Shown here piece by piece: positions 62,008 to 64,000 of a stretch of 64,000 bases of DNA (position 1 is its first letter; each line of letters begins with the position of its first letter). Under the pieces are notes generated by a model. The model made no database searches. It saw only the letters and a list, made by a program, of their open reading frames with translations, and was not told the origin of the DNA. The DNA lies in assembly GCA_041741895.1 (NCBI GenBank), contig JBGSJO010000118.1, positions 1 through 64,000 of the forward strand, in the 5' to 3' direction. This DNA is from Allopontixanthobacter sp041741895 (GTDB taxonomy: Bacteria > Pseudomonadota > Alphaproteobacteria > Sphingomonadales > Sphingomonadaceae). The translations under genes were made by a program, and so were the position numbers.

Positions 62008-62531
62008 TTCGCCTCTGCCAGTTCCTGCATCAGGACCGGCACATCACTCGCCCGGATGTCGCCAATATGCTGGTAGCGGATGATGCCCTGCCCATCGATC
62101 ACGAAGGTTTCCGGCACGCCGGATGATCCGATTGCCAATTGCAATTCGGACAAATCATCCGCGCCGATCCGGCTGTAGGGATTGCCATAATTGGCCAGGA
62201 ACCGGGCTACATCTTCCGGCTTGTCGCGGATGGCGACGGCCGCAATATCCGCGCCCTGCCGTCTAAGCGCCTCTAGCTGGGGAGCCTCTGCAATGCAGGG
62301 GATGCACCAACTGGCCCAGATATTGAGCAGCCGCGGTTTTCCGTCACGCAAATCGCGCGCCGCAAGGCCGGGCCGGTCCGCGCTGGCGGCGCGCAGATCG
62401 AATTCCGGCAGGGGCTGGCCGATCATGGTGCTAGCGATGAATTCGTCCTTCGGCTGCGTCAGCTGATACGCGGCGACCCCGCAAAACAGCAGGAACAGTG
62501 CAAGCGGCACCCATAGCGTCCAGCGGATCAT
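62004..62531 (-). CDS. ccmG: Thiol-disulfide interchange protein DsbE/CcmG
   Basis: Membrane-anchored thioredoxin-like protein of 175 residues. It has one N-terminal helix (~6-24), the active-site WASWCIPCIAEAP (C76, C79) and the GVPETFVIDGQGIIRYQHIG block with the cis-proline. It reduces CcmH in haem attachment. It overlaps ccmF and ccmH. Confidence 0.95.
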   Translation of the reverse strand: MIRWTLWVPLALFLLFCGVAAYQLTQPKDEFIASTMIGQPLPEFDLRAASADRPGLAARDLRDGKPRLLNIWASWCIPCIAEAPQLEALRRQGADIAAVAIRDKPEDVARFLANYGNPYSRIGADDLSELQLAIGSSGVPETFVIDGQGIIRYQHIGDIRASDVPVLMQELAEAK

Positions 62532-64000
62532 GCGGCTGTCTCTGCCCGCCGACCGGCGACGCGCGATTTGATGCGGCGGCGCCTCAGATCAGCCGTCAGG
62601 CGCCCGATCAATGCCAGCAATCCGCCCAGCGCAACCAGCATTCCGCCGTACCAGATGAAGGTCACAAACGGTTTCCACCACAGCCGCAACTGCCAGCGTC
62701 CCTCGCCCGCCTGACGGCCGATCACGGCGTAAAGCTGGCCATTCCAACGCGTAACCAGCGCGCTTTCGGTAGTTTCTTGCGGGGGAGCCCAGAAATTGCG
62801 CGATTGCGGATCGATTTCCGTCGCTGGGCCGCCCTTGTAACTGACCATCATCCGGCCTTCGAGTGCAGTCCAGTTCGGACCAGCGGTGGGCCTGACTTCC
62901 GTCAGAACCACATTCCATGGGCCGACATCGGCACTGCCGCCCACTTCGACGGCGGCCAGCGTCTCTTCGGAAAATGCACTTTCACTGGCCATGCCGAAAA
63001 GGGCGACGGCGATCCCGAAATGGGCGATCATCATGCCCCAGGTGGCAATCGGTAGCAGCCGCAATTTGCGCCCGCGGATCGGCATGAAGCTGGCGATCGC
63101 GAGGCCGACCGACAGCACCAGCCCGAGCAGCGGCAGGATCGATACGGAGCTCAGAAGCGAAACCAGGATCAGCGCGGCGAGCGTCACCGCACCGATGATC
63201 GCAATTGGCAAGCGGATACGCGTGAGGCTGTCTTTGCGCCAGCGCAGCAGCGGCCCGACAGCCATCACCAGCAACATCGGCACCACAAAGATAGCCCCGA
63301 CCGGATTGAAATAGGGCGGCCCGACAGAAACCCGCACGTCAAACACCTCTGTCAGCAGCGGATACAACGTACCCAGCAGAACAATTCCGAGAATGGCGCT
63401 GAGCATCACATTGTTGAACACCAGCGCGCCCTCGCGACTGGTCACGGAAAACCTCTCACCTTCCGAAATCGTCCCGGCGCGCAGTGCGAACAACAGCAAG
63501 GCACCGCCGATATAAAGAACCAGCAGGCCGAGGATGAATGTACCCCGCTCCGGATCGACGGCGAATGCGTGGACGCTGGTCAGGATGCCCGAACGCACCA
63601 GAAATGTGCCGACCATCGACATGGAAAATGCAACCACGCCAAGCATGATCGTCCACGCCCGAAGCGCGTCCCGCGATACCAGAACGCTGGCGGAATGGAG
63701 CAGCGCGGTGGCGGCGAGCCACGGCATCAGGCTGGCATTTTCAACCGGGTCCCAGAACCACCAGCCGCCCCAACCAAGTTCGTAATAGGCCCAGTAACTG
63801 CCTGCGGTAATGCCCAGCGTCAGGAATATCCACGCGCCCAACACCCACGGGCGCATCGCGCGCGCAAAATCGGGCGTGACCTGCCGGGTCAGCAAAGCAC
63901 CGACCGCAAAACTAAAGGCGACTGACAGGCCGACATAGCCAACGTACAGCGTCGGCGGGTGGAACACGAGCCCGATGTCCTGCAGCAGCGGGTTCAGCCC
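62528..64000 (-). CDS. ccmF: Cytochrome c haem lyase CcmF, C-terminal part
   Basis: Multi-pass membrane subunit of the haem lyase. The gene leaves the window at the right edge, so only the last ~490 residues are seen. They contain FHPPTLYVGYVG, the haem-handling WWD motif GWGGWWFWDPVENASLMPWL, and many membrane helices. The frame is open to the final base. It is the first visible gene of the operon ccmF-ccmG-ccmH-ccmI. Confidence 0.95.
   Translation of the reverse strand, partial: GLNPLLQDIGLVFHPPTLYVGYVGLSVAFSFAVGALLTRQVTPDFARAMRPWVLGAWIFLTLGITAGSYWAYYELGWGGWWFWDPVENASLMPWLAATALLHSASVLVSRDALRAWTIMLGVVAFSMSMVGTFLVRSGILTSVHAFAVDPERGTFILGLLVLYIGGALLLFALRAGTISEGERFSVTSREGALVFNNVMLSAILGIVLLGTLYPLLTEVFDVRVSVGPPYFNPVGAIFVVPMLLVMAVGPLLRWRKDSLTRIRLPIAIIGAVTLAALILVSLLSSVSILPLLGLVLSVGLAIASFMPIRGRKLRLLPIATWGMMIAHFGIAVALFGMASESAFSEETLAAVEVGGSADVGPWNVVLTEVRPTAGPNWTALEGRMMVSYKGGPATEIDPQSRNFWAPPQETTESALVTRWNGQLYAVIGRQAGEGRWQLRLWWKPFVTFIWYGGMLVALGGLLALIGRLTADLRRRRIKSRVAGRRAETAA

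Noticed and set aside
1..64000. CRISPR array or complete insertion sequence
   Set aside because: No regularly spaced direct repeats with unique spacers and no transposase or integrase frame was found in the window.

Overview
The window looks like the chromosome of an alphaproteobacterium of the order Sphingomonadales, most likely family Erythrobacteraceae. The evidence is a 5-aminolevulinate synthase (C4 haem route), a LOV-HTH protein closely resembling EL222 of Erythrobacter litoralis, TonB receptor and TPR-sulfotransferase genes, high GC, and dyad repeats of the CGTCAYCCCAGCGAAAGCTGGGRTCG type common in sphingomonads. I infer the taxonomy from gene content only; no database was searched.

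Region by region: 1-1 kb holds the end of aroB and a small secreted protein. 1-10 kb is a propionyl-CoA catabolic cluster on the minus strand (pccB, mce, an enoyl-CoA hydratase, methylmalonyl-CoA mutase, bioB, pccA). Two small unannotated genes are translationally coupled to bioB, and three hairpin repeats sit between the genes. 10-14 kb carries a reductase/epimerase, a glutathione-reductase-like enzyme and pgi. 14-16.5 kb is lepB-rnc-era. 16.6-21 kb is topA with a coupled 60-aa gene, a doubly frameshifted dprA, and plsY. 21-24.4 kb is murI, hemA, the LOV-HTH photoreceptor and a candidate structured sRNA. 24.4-28.7 kb is an operon for the carboxyspermidine route to spermidine, with a macro-domain gene embedded in it. 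28.7-32.5 kb holds a PLP dehydratase, two MAPEG proteins, trxB and a tyrosine-phosphatase-like protein. 32.7-36.1 kb is a Rieske oxygenase and FAD oxidoreductase pair divergent from a TetR gene across a palindromic operator. 36.2-40.6 kb is a TonB receptor and a TPR-sulfotransferase.

At 40.8-43.0 kb a 2.2-kb segment is bounded by a perfect 45-bp direct repeat of the 3' half of a tRNA-Met gene. It carries a divergent pair of L,D-transpeptidase genes and no integrase, so it looks like a remnant or non-autonomous tRNA island. 43-48 kb returns to housekeeping genes (2'-5' RNA ligase-like, mltG, fabF, acpP, aspS). 48-53 kb holds rnd-oxyR, pgsA, an LplT-like transporter and an EVE-domain protein. 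53-55 kb is a GGDEF-EAL protein. 55-59 kb is dapF-mtaB-ftsY-yciB with overlapping starts and stops, followed by kup. 61-64 kb is a cytochrome c maturation operon (ccmF-dsbE-ccmH-ccmI) running off the right edge.

The most notable items are the candidate sRNA next to the photoreceptor, the integrase-less tRNA-Met island, the macro-domain gene inside the polyamine operon, the 54-aa Cys-rich gene between bioB and pccA, the palindromic operator of the TetR/Rieske module, and the broken dprA.
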